Source of the DNA: Flavobacterium psychraerolatum
GTDB taxonomy: Bacteria; Bacteroidota; Bacteroidia; Flavobacteriales; Flavobacteriaceae
DNA length: 58,343 nucleotides
NCBI RefSeq assembly: GCF_025960985.1
Contig: NZ_JAOQMX010000031.1
Coordinates: 1-58,343, forward strand
Reading direction: 5' to 3'
Within the stretch, counting starts at the first letter, position 1. Each line of letters begins with the position of its first letter. The notes below the pieces were generated by a model that did not search any database, was not told the origin of the DNA, and worked only from the letters and a program-made list of their open reading frames with translations. Position numbers and translations under genes: made by a program. Of the stretch, positions 7,996 to 16,838 are shown in pieces.

Positions 7996-10218
7996 TTACT
8001 GTCTTTGAACTTTGGTAATATCTCTCAACAAATCCAAAACTTCTGTACTGTAATTAATGAAATAACTGGCAACCGTTTTTACATTACCAACTTTAACAGT
8101 ATATGCAGACTCGGGTAACTCTTCAAACATAAACTCATCGGTCCAATCGTCACCAATTGCAAATATAAAGTCATATTCCGTTTCATTAGTCAAACGTGTA
8201 GCGGCACGACCTTTATTCACATTACTATTTTTTACCTCCAAGACTTTATTCCCATCTAAGACAGAAAGAGCATTATTAATTAATAAACTTTTCAGAACGT
8301 GTTTTAATTCCATAGTTCTCAAAGCTGCCATATCCGCATCTACTTTTCGATAATGCCAAGCCAGAGAATATTCTTTCTCTTCAATCAACGAGCCTGGTGT
8401 ACTATCGGTAAAAGATTCAATAACAGGTCTGATATTTTCTTTCCAACTTGATTTCATTTGGTCCAACATCCCCCATTCAGCCCCAACTTTTCGCAACCAA
8501 GCTCCATGATCCGTTACTAGCGTATAATTTTTATGACCAAACCAACCTTCTAGCGTTTTACGATCTCGCCCACTTATGATAGCAATTTCAGTAGTTTCAT
8601 CTTCATTAATCTTGTCTAGTAAATCATAAAGCTCTTGAGTTGGAATAGCATCACTTGGATTATTTTTGAAGCCAGCCAAGGTGCCGTCATAATCTAATAA
8701 AAATAACTTTTTGGTTGCTAGCTTATAATGATCTGCTATTTCACTCACTTTTAAAGGAGTCAACTTTTGCGCCACTTGTACAGGAACAACATCTTTTGCT
8801 GCTTTTAAAGATTTCAAAAATTCTCCTGCCCAACGCTCTACATCGTATCTAGAAATCCTTTTTTGCAAGGCTTCCAAACGGGTTTTTTGTTCTTCGGCAG
8901 GCATCTCTAATGCCTCTTTTATGCTATCTGCTATTTGATCAAAATTATTTGGATTCACAATTAGCGCTTCATGCATCTCTTTGGCAGCACCTGCCATTTC
9001 GCTCAAGATCAATACTCCATTCTCATTTGTTCTTGTCGCAATATATTCTTTGGCTACCAAATTCATACCGTCTCGTACTGGCGTTACCATGGCGACATCT
9101 GAGGCTACATAAAGATCAATCAATTCATCAAATGGTAATGAACGATAAAAATACCAAATAGGTGTCCAACTAATGGTTGATAAATCACCATTAATTCTAC
9201 CTACTAACTCATCGGTCTCTCTCTTTAGCAATTGGTATTGAGCAACATTCTCTCTCGATGGTACCGCAAGCATCACCAATCGCACCTTACCTTTATATTC
9301 GGGATATTTATTTAAAAAATATTCAAAGGATTTTACACGATTTGGAATTCCTTTTGTATAATCCATTCTATCAATTGACAAAATCAATTTGCTACCATCG
9401 TTGGATTTATTATGGAAATCGATACTCTTCATTAATTCTGATTTCGACTCCTCTGGACGTTTTTTATGCTCTAAGGCCGCATTATGATAACGGTCATAAT
9501 CAATTCCCATTGGAAAAGAATCTACCTTAATTATTCTATTATCATATGATATTTCATTAAAATTGACTTCAATACCCTTAACTCGACTCACCGAACTTAT
9601 AAAATGTCGCGCATAACCATAGGTATGAAAACCAACCAAATCGGCCCCAAGCATGCCATGCAACAATTCATCTCTCCACGGGCAAGTTCTAAAGAGTTCG
9701 TAAGATGGATATGGAATATGTAGAAAAAAACCAATTGTTAAAGTTGGATTTTTTTCTCTTAGCATTTGTGGTAATAATAATAATTGATAATCATGTACCC
9801 AAACAGTATCCCCGTCATTTACTTGTTGCAAAACAACATCTGCAAATTTTTGATTCACTTCAACATAAGATTTCCAGTGATCCAGTTCAAACTCTGTATA
9901 AGCTTGAAAATAATGAAATAATGGCCATAAAGCAGTATTACTAAAACCGTAATAATAATTATCAATATCTGCATTCGTCAAAGGAACTTGTACACACTTT
10001 TCATTTGCCAAGGCACGATCTACCTCCAATTTCTGGTTTTCGTTCATATCCTCTTCTGCCATTCCAGACCAACCTACCCAAATTCCGTTACCTTCAGAAT
10101 GAACAGATTTCATTCCTGTTGCCAATCCACCAGTACTTGATTTAGCAATCAATTTATCTTCAATATATTTTAAATCTACCGGTAACCTATTTGAAACTAT
10201 TATTGTTTTATTCATCAC
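7996..10218 (-). CDS. Bifunctional trehalose-6-phosphate synthase/phosphatase (OtsA-OtsB fusion)
   Basis: This protein makes trehalose from UDP-glucose and glucose-6-phosphate in two steps. Residues 1 to about 475 are a GT20 synthase: SNRLPVDL at 9-16, [20 protein letters not shown] and [10 protein letters not shown] are hallmark segments. From about 495 to the end it is a HAD phosphatase with [11 protein letters not shown] (nucleophile Asp509, Asp511), ISGRDR, and GDDWTDE at 689-695. At 740 residues it has the length expected of the fused form found in Bacteroidota, plants and yeast. The first two codons are both ATG, so the start could be one codon later. The small DUF2158-like gene lies 60 bp upstream on the same strand. 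The convergent GH15 gene may degrade the product or a related glucan. Confidence 0.95.
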   Translation of the reverse strand: MMNKTIIVSNRLPVDLKYIEDKLIAKSSTGGLATGMKSVHSEGNGIWVGWSGMAEEDMNENQKLEVDRALANEKCVQVPLTNADIDNYYYGFSNTALWPLFHYFQAYTEFELDHWKSYVEVNQKFADVVLQQVNDGDTVWVHDYQLLLLPQMLREKNPTLTIGFFLHIPYPSYELFRTCPWRDELLHGMLGADLVGFHTYGYARHFISSVSRVKGIEVNFNEISYDNRIIKVDSFPMGIDYDRYHNAALEHKKRPEESKSELMKSIDFHNKSNDGSKLILSIDRMDYTKGIPNRVKSFEYFLNKYPEYKGKVRLVMLAVPSRENVAQYQLLKRETDELVGRINGDLSTISWTPIWYFYRSLPFDELIDLYVASDVAMVTPVRDGMNLVAKEYIATRTNENGVLILSEMAGAAKEMHEALIVNPNNFDQIADSIKEALEMPAEEQKTRLEALQKRISRYDVERWAGEFLKSLKAAKDVVPVQVAQKLTPLKVSEIADHYKLATKKLFLLDYDGTLAGFKNNPSDAIPTQELYDLLDKINEDETTEIAIISGRDRKTLEGWFGHKNYTLVTDHGAWLRKVGAEWGMLDQMKSSWKENIRPVIESFTDSTPGSLIEEKEYSLAWHYRKVDADMAALRTMELKHVLKSLLINNALSVLDGNKVLEVKNSNVNKGRAATRLTNETEYDFIFAIGDDWTDEFMFEELPESAYTVKVGNVKTVASYFINYSTEVLDLLRDITKVQRQ

Positions 10219-10278
10219 TTTTTTATAAAATTAAAGTCTATTCTCTATCAAAATCAATACTGCATGCGATCTGTTTAT

Positions 10279-10470
10279 TCAACTCATTTGAGTACTACTT
10301 TCACCATCGACAATGGTAAGCTGAGATTCACTAAATTTCCCGATTAACGTATTTCCCAGTTCGTCCTTCCATTGTGTGATCACATTTTCATTAACTCCTG
10401 GTTCCAGATCAATCACTTCCATGACTTGAACCCCAGATTCTTGCTGTACATTTTGTCCTAGTTTAAACAT
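10279..10470 (-). CDS. Small DUF2158/YodC-like protein
   Basis: This 63-residue protein begins MFKLGQNVQQESGVQVMEV, then has VITQWKDELGN, then FSESQLTIV. This matches the shape of YodC/DUF2158 proteins: a small beta-rich fold with an opening K-G-x-V-x-x-x-S-G-x-x-M-x-V pattern, a central QW and a final FxExxL. Their function is unknown. It precedes the trehalose synthase/phosphatase gene by 60 bp in the same direction and may share a transcript. No signal peptide or membrane segment is present. Confidence 0.6.
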   Translation of the reverse strand: MFKLGQNVQQESGVQVMEVIDLEPGVNENVITQWKDELGNTLIGKFSESQLTIVDGESSTQMS

Positions 10471-10767
10471 AATTTTATTTTTTAGTTTAGCGATTTCCTC
10501 TTATTAGTATCAAAAATCAAATAGTCTTTAACCTATTTATATTGTGCAATTTTTGACTATTTTAAAATTAGAAGTAAAGTCGCTGAAACCTATTATAGTA
10601 TTTTCTATAAATCTTATAGAATTTTCATTCAAATTACTAAAAATATTCAATTATAGCTAATTATAGGTCATAAAAGAGACTTAACAGTTTCAACAATTAC
10701 AAATACCCCACTATTCACCATGATTTATTATTAATTTGATAAAATTTGGTGCTTAAATTTTGAGGCT

Positions 10768-10910
10768 GCCAATTCACGCTATTCACTACAAGTCCTCGGG
10801 AATCACCCATAAAACATAAACCCAAAACGAGCTTCCGTTGGTCGCTGTTTTGGGTTTTGTTTTATAAAAGGGTGCTTTCCCTTGCGGGCTTTTCGTTACT
10901 ATCCTGGGCA
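10768..10910. repeat. Structured hairpin element, family A copy 1
   Basis: This intergenic element folds into one long hairpin. CACCCATAAAAC at the left pairs with GTTTTATAAAAGGGTG at the right, AAACCCAAAAC with GTTTTGGGTTT, and the tip carries GAGCTTCCGTTGGTCGCT (10829-10846). Outside the stem are ATTCACTACAAGTCC on the left and TTCGTTACTATCCTGGGC on the right. The tip and the flanks recur at 21865, 45710 and 48606 with different stem sequences. It is not coding. The rest of the 10471-11198 gap shows no other structure I can name. Confidence 0.8.
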
Positions 10911-11198
10911 GAGATTATATACTTAACTACTATTAAATTTGAAAAGCTATAGTTGGACTCCAATAGACAAAAATCTATGGAATCAAAGTGTGATAAAAAT
11001 AAAAAATCCATAGACTAAACCTTTCAATTTGTAACACATCCGATAAATGATTCAAACAAGTCACAAACTTTTTTAGATTCTATTTATAAATCATACAGAA
11101 CCATTAAGTTATTCATTCAAAATTTCCATAGCTATAAAAAATAGGGTAACAATTAATTTACAGTGCGTTAAAGCCAAAGCTTAATTACAATAGTAAAT

Positions 11199-11735
11199 CT
11201 ACTCTTCATCATCAACATCTTCTTCAAAATCAGCATCAAAATCGGCATCAAAATCTCCAAATGTAGCATCATAATCAAATGTATCCTCATCAAAAATACA
11301 ATTTTCTGATGGTGGTACCGCACCCTTGGGATTAAAGAATTCCCAATCATCCCAAACATAACTTTCTATATCAAAATGACTTACCCAATCAATAAACATC
11401 ATCCTGAATTCGTCTAGTTCCCTTCGGATTAATAGTACGTATTCGATGTCTTTAAAATTTTCTTTAAATCGTAAACTACCCACCTGCACGTATAACGACA
11501 TGGCATGCTCTCTAATTATTGCCGCATTTTGCATTTTTACACTGTACAAGGAAGCCCCTTCTGCACCCGCGATTTTAGCTGGCAAAATCATTGCACTTGC
11601 CAACATAAAATCTTTAGTAGCCTCTACTAGATCGTCATTATCCGGTAAAATAGCAACCAAACTTTCTACCAATTGAAAGAGTACTTCCGCTTTTTTGTAT
11701 ATTGACAGTTCATAAATTCTATCCTGCTTTGACAT
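11199..11735 (-). CDS. Hypothetical helical protein with acidic repeat tail
   Basis: I do not recognise this 178-residue protein with certainty. Residues 1 to about 120 look all-helical, with segments such as AEVLFQLVESLVAIL and LLIRRELDEFRMMFIDW, and resemble a four-helix bundle. The tail from about 150 is very acidic (FDYDATFGDFDADFDADF, then EEDVDDEE) and contains a short tandem repeat of the D-A-D-F type, visible in the DNA as repeats of ATCAAAATC-like units at 11230-11275. There is no signal peptide. It stands alone on the minus strand between hairpin element A1 and the divergent carboxylase gene. Confidence 0.65.
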   Translation of the reverse strand: MSKQDRIYELSIYKKAEVLFQLVESLVAILPDNDDLVEATKDFMLASAMILPAKIAGAEGASLYSVKMQNAAIIREHAMSLYVQVGSLRFKENFKDIEYVLLIRRELDEFRMMFIDWVSHFDIESYVWDDWEFFNPKGAVPPSENCIFDEDTFDYDATFGDFDADFDADFEEDVDDEE

Positions 11736-12012
11736 AGTTACTATTTTAGTCTTATAAAAGTAAGAATTATTCTGATTGCTTTAACTCTTAAAAACCTGTT
11801 TTTACACAGAAATAATATCAAATATTACAATCTAAAAGAGTAACTAGTAACATTGTACTTCAATTACTATGTATAATTAATGGAGAAAACGGATTTTAAA
11901 TTCCCTACAAAACACTTACTACATTTTTAAACAATACCATTTTATACAAACATGCTTTAGATTTCAACCAATTTTGTAAATTAGCGCTATATATTTAAAA
12001 CCCGCACCACAC

Positions 12013-13641
12013 ATGGATTTAAACTTCAATAAAAACGAAGACCACAACAAGTTATTACTATCTGATTTAAAACAAAAGTTTGCCAAAGTAAAGATTGGTG
12101 GAGGTGAAAAACGTATAGAAAAACTACACAAACAAGGAAAAATGACCGCTCGCGAGCGCATTAATTACCTACTTGATGAAAATAAAAAGGTAATCGAAAT
12201 TGGTGCTTTTACAGGCGAAGGTATGTATGCTGAACATGGTGGTTGCCCATCTGGTGGGGTGATTGTAAAAATAGGATACATCAAAGGCAAACAGTGTATT
12301 GTAGTAGCCAATGACGCGACTGTCAAAGCAGGAGCTTGGTTTCCTATCACAGGAAAAAAGAATTTACGTGCGCAAGAAATTGCTATGGAAAACCAATTAC
12401 CCATTATTTACCTTGTTGATAGCGCAGGTGTCTATTTGCCAATGCAAGACGAAATATTTCCTGACAAAGAGCATTTTGGACGCATTTTTAGAAACAATGC
12501 CATTATGAGCAGTATGGGGATTACTCAAATTTCGGCCATTATGGGGAGCTGTGTTGCGGGTGGTGCTTATTTACCAATTATGAGTGACGAAGCTATCATT
12601 GTAGACAAAACAGCTAGCATATTCTTGGCAGGTAGCTATCTAGTCAAAGCAGCGATTGGCGAATCAATAGACAACGAAACTCTTGGAGGTGCCACTACAC
12701 ACTGTGAAATATCAGGTGTAACCGATTATAAAGCTACCGATGATAAAGATGCCCTAAACAAAATTAAAAATATTATTGATAAAATTGGAGACTATACTCC
12801 CGCAGGTTTCAACCGCATAAAAGCCGAAAAGCCAGCTTTGGAAGAAAAAGATATCTATGGAATTTTACCCAAAGCACGTAACGAACAATATGATATGATG
12901 GAGATCATTCATCGGTTGGTTGATAATTCTGAATTTGAAGCCTACAAAGAGGGTTATGGTCAAACGATTATTACGGGTTACGCTCGCATCGATGGTTGGG
13001 CAGTAGGAATTGTTGCCAACCAAAGAAAAGTTGTAAAAACCAAAAAAGGAGAAATGCAATTTGGAGGTGTTATCTACTCTGATAGTGCTGATAAAGCAAC
13101 ACGCTTTATAGCCAATTGCAATCAAAAGAAAATTCCACTAGTATTCTTACAAGATGTTACGGGGTTTATGGTAGGATCAAAATCAGAACAAGGCGGAATC
13201 ATTAAGGATGGTGCAAAAATGGTGAACGCAGTAAGTAATTCGGTAGTACCAAAATTTACAGTAGTAATAGGAAATTCCTACGGCGCAGGGAACTATGCCA
13301 TGTGCGGAAAGGCTTTTGATCCTAGGTTAATTTTTGCTTGGCCAAGTGCAGAGCTTGCTGTTATGGGTGGGACGCAAGCTGCCAAAGTATTGATGCAAAT
13401 AGAAGCTTCTTCGTTAAAAGTCAAAGGTGAAGTTATCGATGAGGCCAAAGAAAATGAATTATTTGAAAAAATAAAAGCACGCTATGATGAACAAACCTCT
13501 CCTTATTATGCAGCAGCAAGGTTATGGACTGATGCTATTATTGATCCACTAGATACACGAACTTGGATTTCTATGGGAATAGAAGCCGCCAACCATGCTC
13601 CTATCGAAAAGAAATTTAACTTGGGTGTGATACAAGTTTAA
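12013..13641 (+). CDS. Acyl-CoA carboxylase, carboxyltransferase (beta) subunit
   Basis: The beta subunit moves a carboxyl group from biotin to an acyl-CoA such as propionyl-CoA or methylcrotonyl-CoA. The 542-residue protein is a full-length carboxyltransferase with both crotonase-like halves: KMTARERINYLLD, then DSAGVYLPMQDEIFPD and GSCVAGGAYLP in the N half, and LQDVTGFMVGS with GNSYGAGNYAMCGKAF in the C half. The sequence around DSAGVYLPMQ is closest in style to methylcrotonyl-CoA carboxylase beta (leucine breakdown), but substrate cannot be fixed by eye. The biotin-carrying alpha subunit is not in the window. The DinB-like gene starts 17 bp after its stop, so the two are probably cotranscribed. 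Confidence 0.9.
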   Translation: MDLNFNKNEDHNKLLLSDLKQKFAKVKIGGGEKRIEKLHKQGKMTARERINYLLDENKKVIEIGAFTGEGMYAEHGGCPSGGVIVKIGYIKGKQCIVVANDATVKAGAWFPITGKKNLRAQEIAMENQLPIIYLVDSAGVYLPMQDEIFPDKEHFGRIFRNNAIMSSMGITQISAIMGSCVAGGAYLPIMSDEAIIVDKTASIFLAGSYLVKAAIGESIDNETLGGATTHCEISGVTDYKATDDKDALNKIKNIIDKIGDYTPAGFNRIKAEKPALEEKDIYGILPKARNEQYDMMEIIHRLVDNSEFEAYKEGYGQTIITGYARIDGWAVGIVANQRKVVKTKKGEMQFGGVIYSDSADKATRFIANCNQKKIPLVFLQDVTGFMVGSKSEQGGIIKDGAKMVNAVSNSVVPKFTVVIGNSYGAGNYAMCGKAFDPRLIFAWPSAELAVMGGTQAAKVLMQIEASSLKVKGEVIDEAKENELFEKIKARYDEQTSPYYAAARLWTDAIIDPLDTRTWISMGIEAANHAPIEKKFNLGVIQV

Positions 13642-13658
13642 GACCAATAACACCAAAT

Positions 13659-14195
13659 ATGACACTAGAAAAATTAAAATACCCCATTGGTCACTTTTTA
13701 CAACCAGAAGAAATTACATCACTTATTCTTTCTAATTGGATCGAAGATATTGCCCGTTTTCCAGAAAATCTGAGCAATGAAGTAGCCCATTTATCAGCTG
13801 AGCAATTGGACACACCTTATAGACCCGATGGATGGACGATCAGGCAAGTTGTACACCATTGTGCAGATAGTCACATGAATAGTTTAACACGTTTCAAACT
13901 AGCATTGACAGAAGACAGTCCTTTTATAAAACCGTATCATGAGGAACGATGGGCCGAATTGGAGGACAGTAAAAACTTCCCTATTCAAAGTTCGTTACAA
14001 ATGTTGATAGGCATTCACGCACGCTGGACTGCCTTATTGAAAGAACTATCAGTTACCGACTTAAAAAGAGATTTCGTCCATCCAGAACACGGGAAATCAT
14101 TTTTATTAGATGAAAATATTGGTGTATATGCGTGGCATTGTAACCATCATCTAGCACATATCACAACTTTAAAAAAAGTAAAAAATTGGAAATAA
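13659..14195 (+). CDS. DinB/YfiT (BstA-like) putative metal-dependent transferase
   Basis: The 178-residue protein belongs to the DinB superfamily, four-helix bundles with a three-histidine metal site. VRHH-type residues appear as QVVHHCADSH (H66/H67) and near the end as WHCNHHLAHIT (H163 and H167), which match the triad of Bacillus YfiT/BstA. Relatives are thiol S-transferases (bacillithiol and others), though many are unassigned. PDGWTIRQ and HARWTALL are also family-typical. It follows the carboxylase gene by 17 bp and is closed by a terminator at 14259. Confidence 0.82.
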   Translation: MTLEKLKYPIGHFLQPEEITSLILSNWIEDIARFPENLSNEVAHLSAEQLDTPYRPDGWTIRQVVHHCADSHMNSLTRFKLALTEDSPFIKPYHEERWAELEDSKNFPIQSSLQMLIGIHARWTALLKELSVTDLKRDFVHPEHGKSFLLDENIGVYAWHCNHHLAHITTLKKVKNWK

Positions 14196-14258
14196 TACGA
14201 GTACTTATATTTCAGTACACTCTTTAAATTCAATTACATATTACTTTTCTTTTAAAAT

Positions 14259-14293
14259 AAAAAAAGCATTTTGATTACTCAGAATGCTTTTTT
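14259..14293. terminator. Terminator between the BstA-like gene and menE
   Basis: AAAAAGCATTTTGA and TCAGAATGCTTTTT pair with one mismatch around TTAC and end in a T run. With A runs on the other side it can serve both convergent genes. Confidence 0.85.
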
Positions 14294-14314
14294 TTATTAG
14301 ATTAAAATGACCAA

Positions 14315-15361
14315 CTATAATTGAGATAATATCTCTTTACGTTTGATTTTTCCATTATCTGTTTCTGCAAATTTCGACAGGTAGAAAATTTCTTTAGGTT
14401 TTTCATATTTATCCAATACGTCAAATAATGAGGGATCAATGGTTGCTTTTTCACCTTCAATCACAAGAACTAATTTTTCTCCCAAAACAGCATCAGGAAT
14501 ACCACCTACAAAAAATTTGGCTTTTATACTATTTGCAATTTTACCTTCTATTTCTTCTGGTATTAATTTGACACCACCACTGTTTACCACATTGTCAATA
14601 CGCCCCAAAAATATAAATTGTTTGTCATTAAGTATCTCTACTATATCGTTGGTTACTATTGTTTCTTTCGAAACTCTAGGTGCATCGATGACTAAGCAAT
14701 TTTTTTCATTTTGTGAAATAGTAATTTTCGGCAAAATAGTAAATGCTTTTTCTCCAATTTTTTTGGCAGCAATATGCGTCATAGTTTCTGTCATACCATA
14801 AGTTTCATATACTTTGGTATTTATCATAAGTAAACTTTTTTCGAGTTCTTTACTAATTTGTGCACCACCAACAATTAACTTTTTGACATTTTTTAAGGCA
14901 ACTAAAGAGTTTTTGGCTTGTAAAGGTACCATAGCTGCAAAATCGTAAATTATTTCGTTCCCTTCCAATGGTAGAGAACTAGGCTCAACAAAATTTACAT
15001 CAAGTCCCAAAATAAAACTTCTAACAAGCATCATTTTACCAGAGATATATTTAGTGGGTAAACAATATAAAGCTTTGTCACCTGGTTTTAAACCAAAAAA
15101 GTCACCTGTTGCCAGTGCTGAATTAACCATGGTTTGTTTTTCTGTTCTTAGAATTTTTGGAACACCAGTTGTTCCAGACGTTTGTAAATCGATATAAGGT
15201 CTTTCGTCAAACCAATCTAGTAAGAAATCACCAATTGATTTTTCAAATTCATCTCCTTCTTTTACCAAAGAGTACGATACACTAATCAAATCTTCTCGAT
15301 TAAGATAGACTCCATTTAATTTAAAACGATTGTGAACGTTTTTATAAGTAACATTTCTCAT
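14315..15361 (-). CDS. menE: o-Succinylbenzoate-CoA ligase-like AMP-forming enzyme (MenE)
   Basis: MenE activates o-succinylbenzoate with ATP and CoA in menaquinone synthesis. The protein is 348 residues, the short form usual in Bacteroidota. The adenylate-forming motifs are present: TSGTTGVPK at 61-69, YETYGMTETMTH (A5 motif), and GRIDNVVNSGGVKLIPEEIE, followed by the conserved C-terminal lysine in NGKIKRKE. The short CPBP protease gene lies 33 bp upstream on the same strand, so they may be cotranscribed. Other men genes are not in the window, so a different small acyl-CoA ligase role is possible though less likely. Confidence 0.8.
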   Translation of the reverse strand: MRNVTYKNVHNRFKLNGVYLNREDLISVSYSLVKEGDEFEKSIGDFLLDWFDERPYIDLQTSGTTGVPKILRTEKQTMVNSALATGDFFGLKPGDKALYCLPTKYISGKMMLVRSFILGLDVNFVEPSSLPLEGNEIIYDFAAMVPLQAKNSLVALKNVKKLIVGGAQISKELEKSLLMINTKVYETYGMTETMTHIAAKKIGEKAFTILPKITISQNEKNCLVIDAPRVSKETIVTNDIVEILNDKQFIFLGRIDNVVNSGGVKLIPEEIEGKIANSIKAKFFVGGIPDAVLGEKLVLVIEGEKATIDPSLFDVLDKYEKPKEIFYLSKFAETDNGKIKRKEILSQL

Positions 15362-15394
15362 TGTACGTAGTTGTGTTGTGTGTTATATAAGTAG

Positions 15395-16309
15395 TTAGTG
15401 TGTTGTTCCAGTTAATTTTTGCTTCCAATTGTACCATTGGTACTTACGACTAAAGATAAGCAAAAGCAATGGGTAAATGACCAAAACAGGAAAAATAATG
15501 TCGATTCCTGCTTCTGGCTCTGAAATATCCTTAAGAATAGAATTGGTTTGAAACGCAGACCAATCAGAAGTTACTAATAAAGCCCCAATGAGATTATTAG
15601 CTGCATGAAAACCAAGGGCCAATTCCATTCCATCATCCATCAAAGTAATTATTCCCAAAAATAATCCCGTTCCTATGTAATAAATCATTATAATATTTCC
15701 CATTTTTGATACTTCAGGATTTGCCAAATGCATTAACCCAAATATAAGTGAAGTCATTAATAACGGAAACCAGTTGTTTTTAGCTAAATTCCCAAAACCT
15801 TGCATCAAATATCCACGAAAAACATATTCTTCAACTGTAGTCTGAATTGGTATTAAAATACTACCTATAATCAAAAGCCCCAAGAAAGGTACCCAATCAA
15901 ATTGAATTTCAAAATCGATAGGATTTAAAAAATAAGCCCCAATGGTCATAATAGTCGTAATGGTAGCCCAAAGGATAAAAGAGAAAGTGACTCTTTTCCA
16001 ATCTATTTTCTTTCGAGCTGTAGTAATCGATAAAAAGGTCTGATTATGCAAGTACCTAACTACCATATAAATACCACATATTGTAAAAACAGAGGGAATC
16101 AAAATCAACACCAAAGTTAAGTTGGGATCAAAGAAATGCATCAATGCACTATTATTTGTGGGGTATATTTTTTTATTAAAAAAAACTTCATACAAAATAG
16201 CTAGTAAAAGTGGTAATTGACCTATAAATGAAGTTGCAATTATTGCTACGGAACCCAAACAGTACTTCCAAAATTTATTTTCTGGATGAATACCTAGATT
16301 GATAAACAT
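15395..16309 (-). CDS. CPBP-family intramembrane glutamic/metallo endopeptidase
   Basis: The 304-residue protein has about eight hydrophobic segments. The CPBP (Abi/CAAX protease) motifs are complete: EEYVFR with E160, E161 and R165, GLMHLANP with H194, and GFHAANN with H235 and N239. Members include eukaryotic CAAX proteases and many bacterial proteins tied to bacteriocin immunity or stress; here the substrate is unknown. It lies upstream of menE on the same strand and diverges from the ArsC-like gene. Confidence 0.88.
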   Translation of the reverse strand: MFINLGIHPENKFWKYCLGSVAIIATSFIGQLPLLLAILYEVFFNKKIYPTNNSALMHFFDPNLTLVLILIPSVFTICGIYMVVRYLHNQTFLSITTARKKIDWKRVTFSFILWATITTIMTIGAYFLNPIDFEIQFDWVPFLGLLIIGSILIPIQTTVEEYVFRGYLMQGFGNLAKNNWFPLLMTSLIFGLMHLANPEVSKMGNIIMIYYIGTGLFLGIITLMDDGMELALGFHAANNLIGALLVTSDWSAFQTNSILKDISEPEAGIDIIFPVLVIYPLLLLIFSRKYQWYNWKQKLTGTTH

Positions 16310-16419
16310 AAATTTATAATTTATTTAGCACTAATATAGGCTTTCAAAACCTATTTTAGCAAATTGAACTAAATATTTACAAAATATTAGCATTATACAT
16401 AAAAGTAAAGAGGATACTT

Positions 16420-16764
16420 ATGATACAAATATACCATAATCCACGATGTGGAAAATCAAGAAATTGCTTAGCATTTATCAAAGACAAAAACATTGATTTT
16501 GAAACGATTAAATACCTTGAAACCCCTCCAACAGAAATAGAATTGGCTGATTTATTGGTGAAATTAAATTTAAAACCAATAGAATTAGTGAGGCAAAAGG
16601 AAAAAATTTGGATTGAAAATTATAAAGATAAACTGTTAACAGATACAGAAATTATTAGCATTCTAGCCGAAAATCCAATTTTAATAGAACGCCCGATTGT
16701 GGTAATTGGAGATAAAGCAGTCATTGGTAGAGAAGTCGAAAAACTAAATGATTTCATTAAATAA
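16420..16764 (+). CDS. arsC: ArsC-family arsenate reductase (glutaredoxin type)
   Basis: This 114-residue protein has the ArsC/Spx-like thioredoxin fold. It opens IQIYHNPRCGKSRN with the catalytic-position Cys10 in a CGKS context. It also has KYLETPP, a second-domain helix, and the substrate-arginine region LIERPIVVIGDKAVIGR. That matches glutaredoxin-dependent arsenate reductases. No arsenic efflux genes or ArsR regulator are adjacent, so a general thiol reductase role of the family cannot be excluded. Confidence 0.8.
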   Translation: MIQIYHNPRCGKSRNCLAFIKDKNIDFETIKYLETPPTEIELADLLVKLNLKPIELVRQKEKIWIENYKDKLLTDTEIISILAENPILIERPIVVIGDKAVIGREVEKLNDFIK

Positions 16765-16838
16765 TTTAGTTTTAAATAGAACTAAACTGTTTAAACTAAA
16801 TCGAATTTCAGTATTCTAATAAAAATAAATGATCTACT

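Noticed and set aside
10768..10910. Integron attC-like or terminator role for family A elements
   Set aside because: No integrase or core R sites were seen, and the position between same-strand and convergent genes does not fit a simple terminator.
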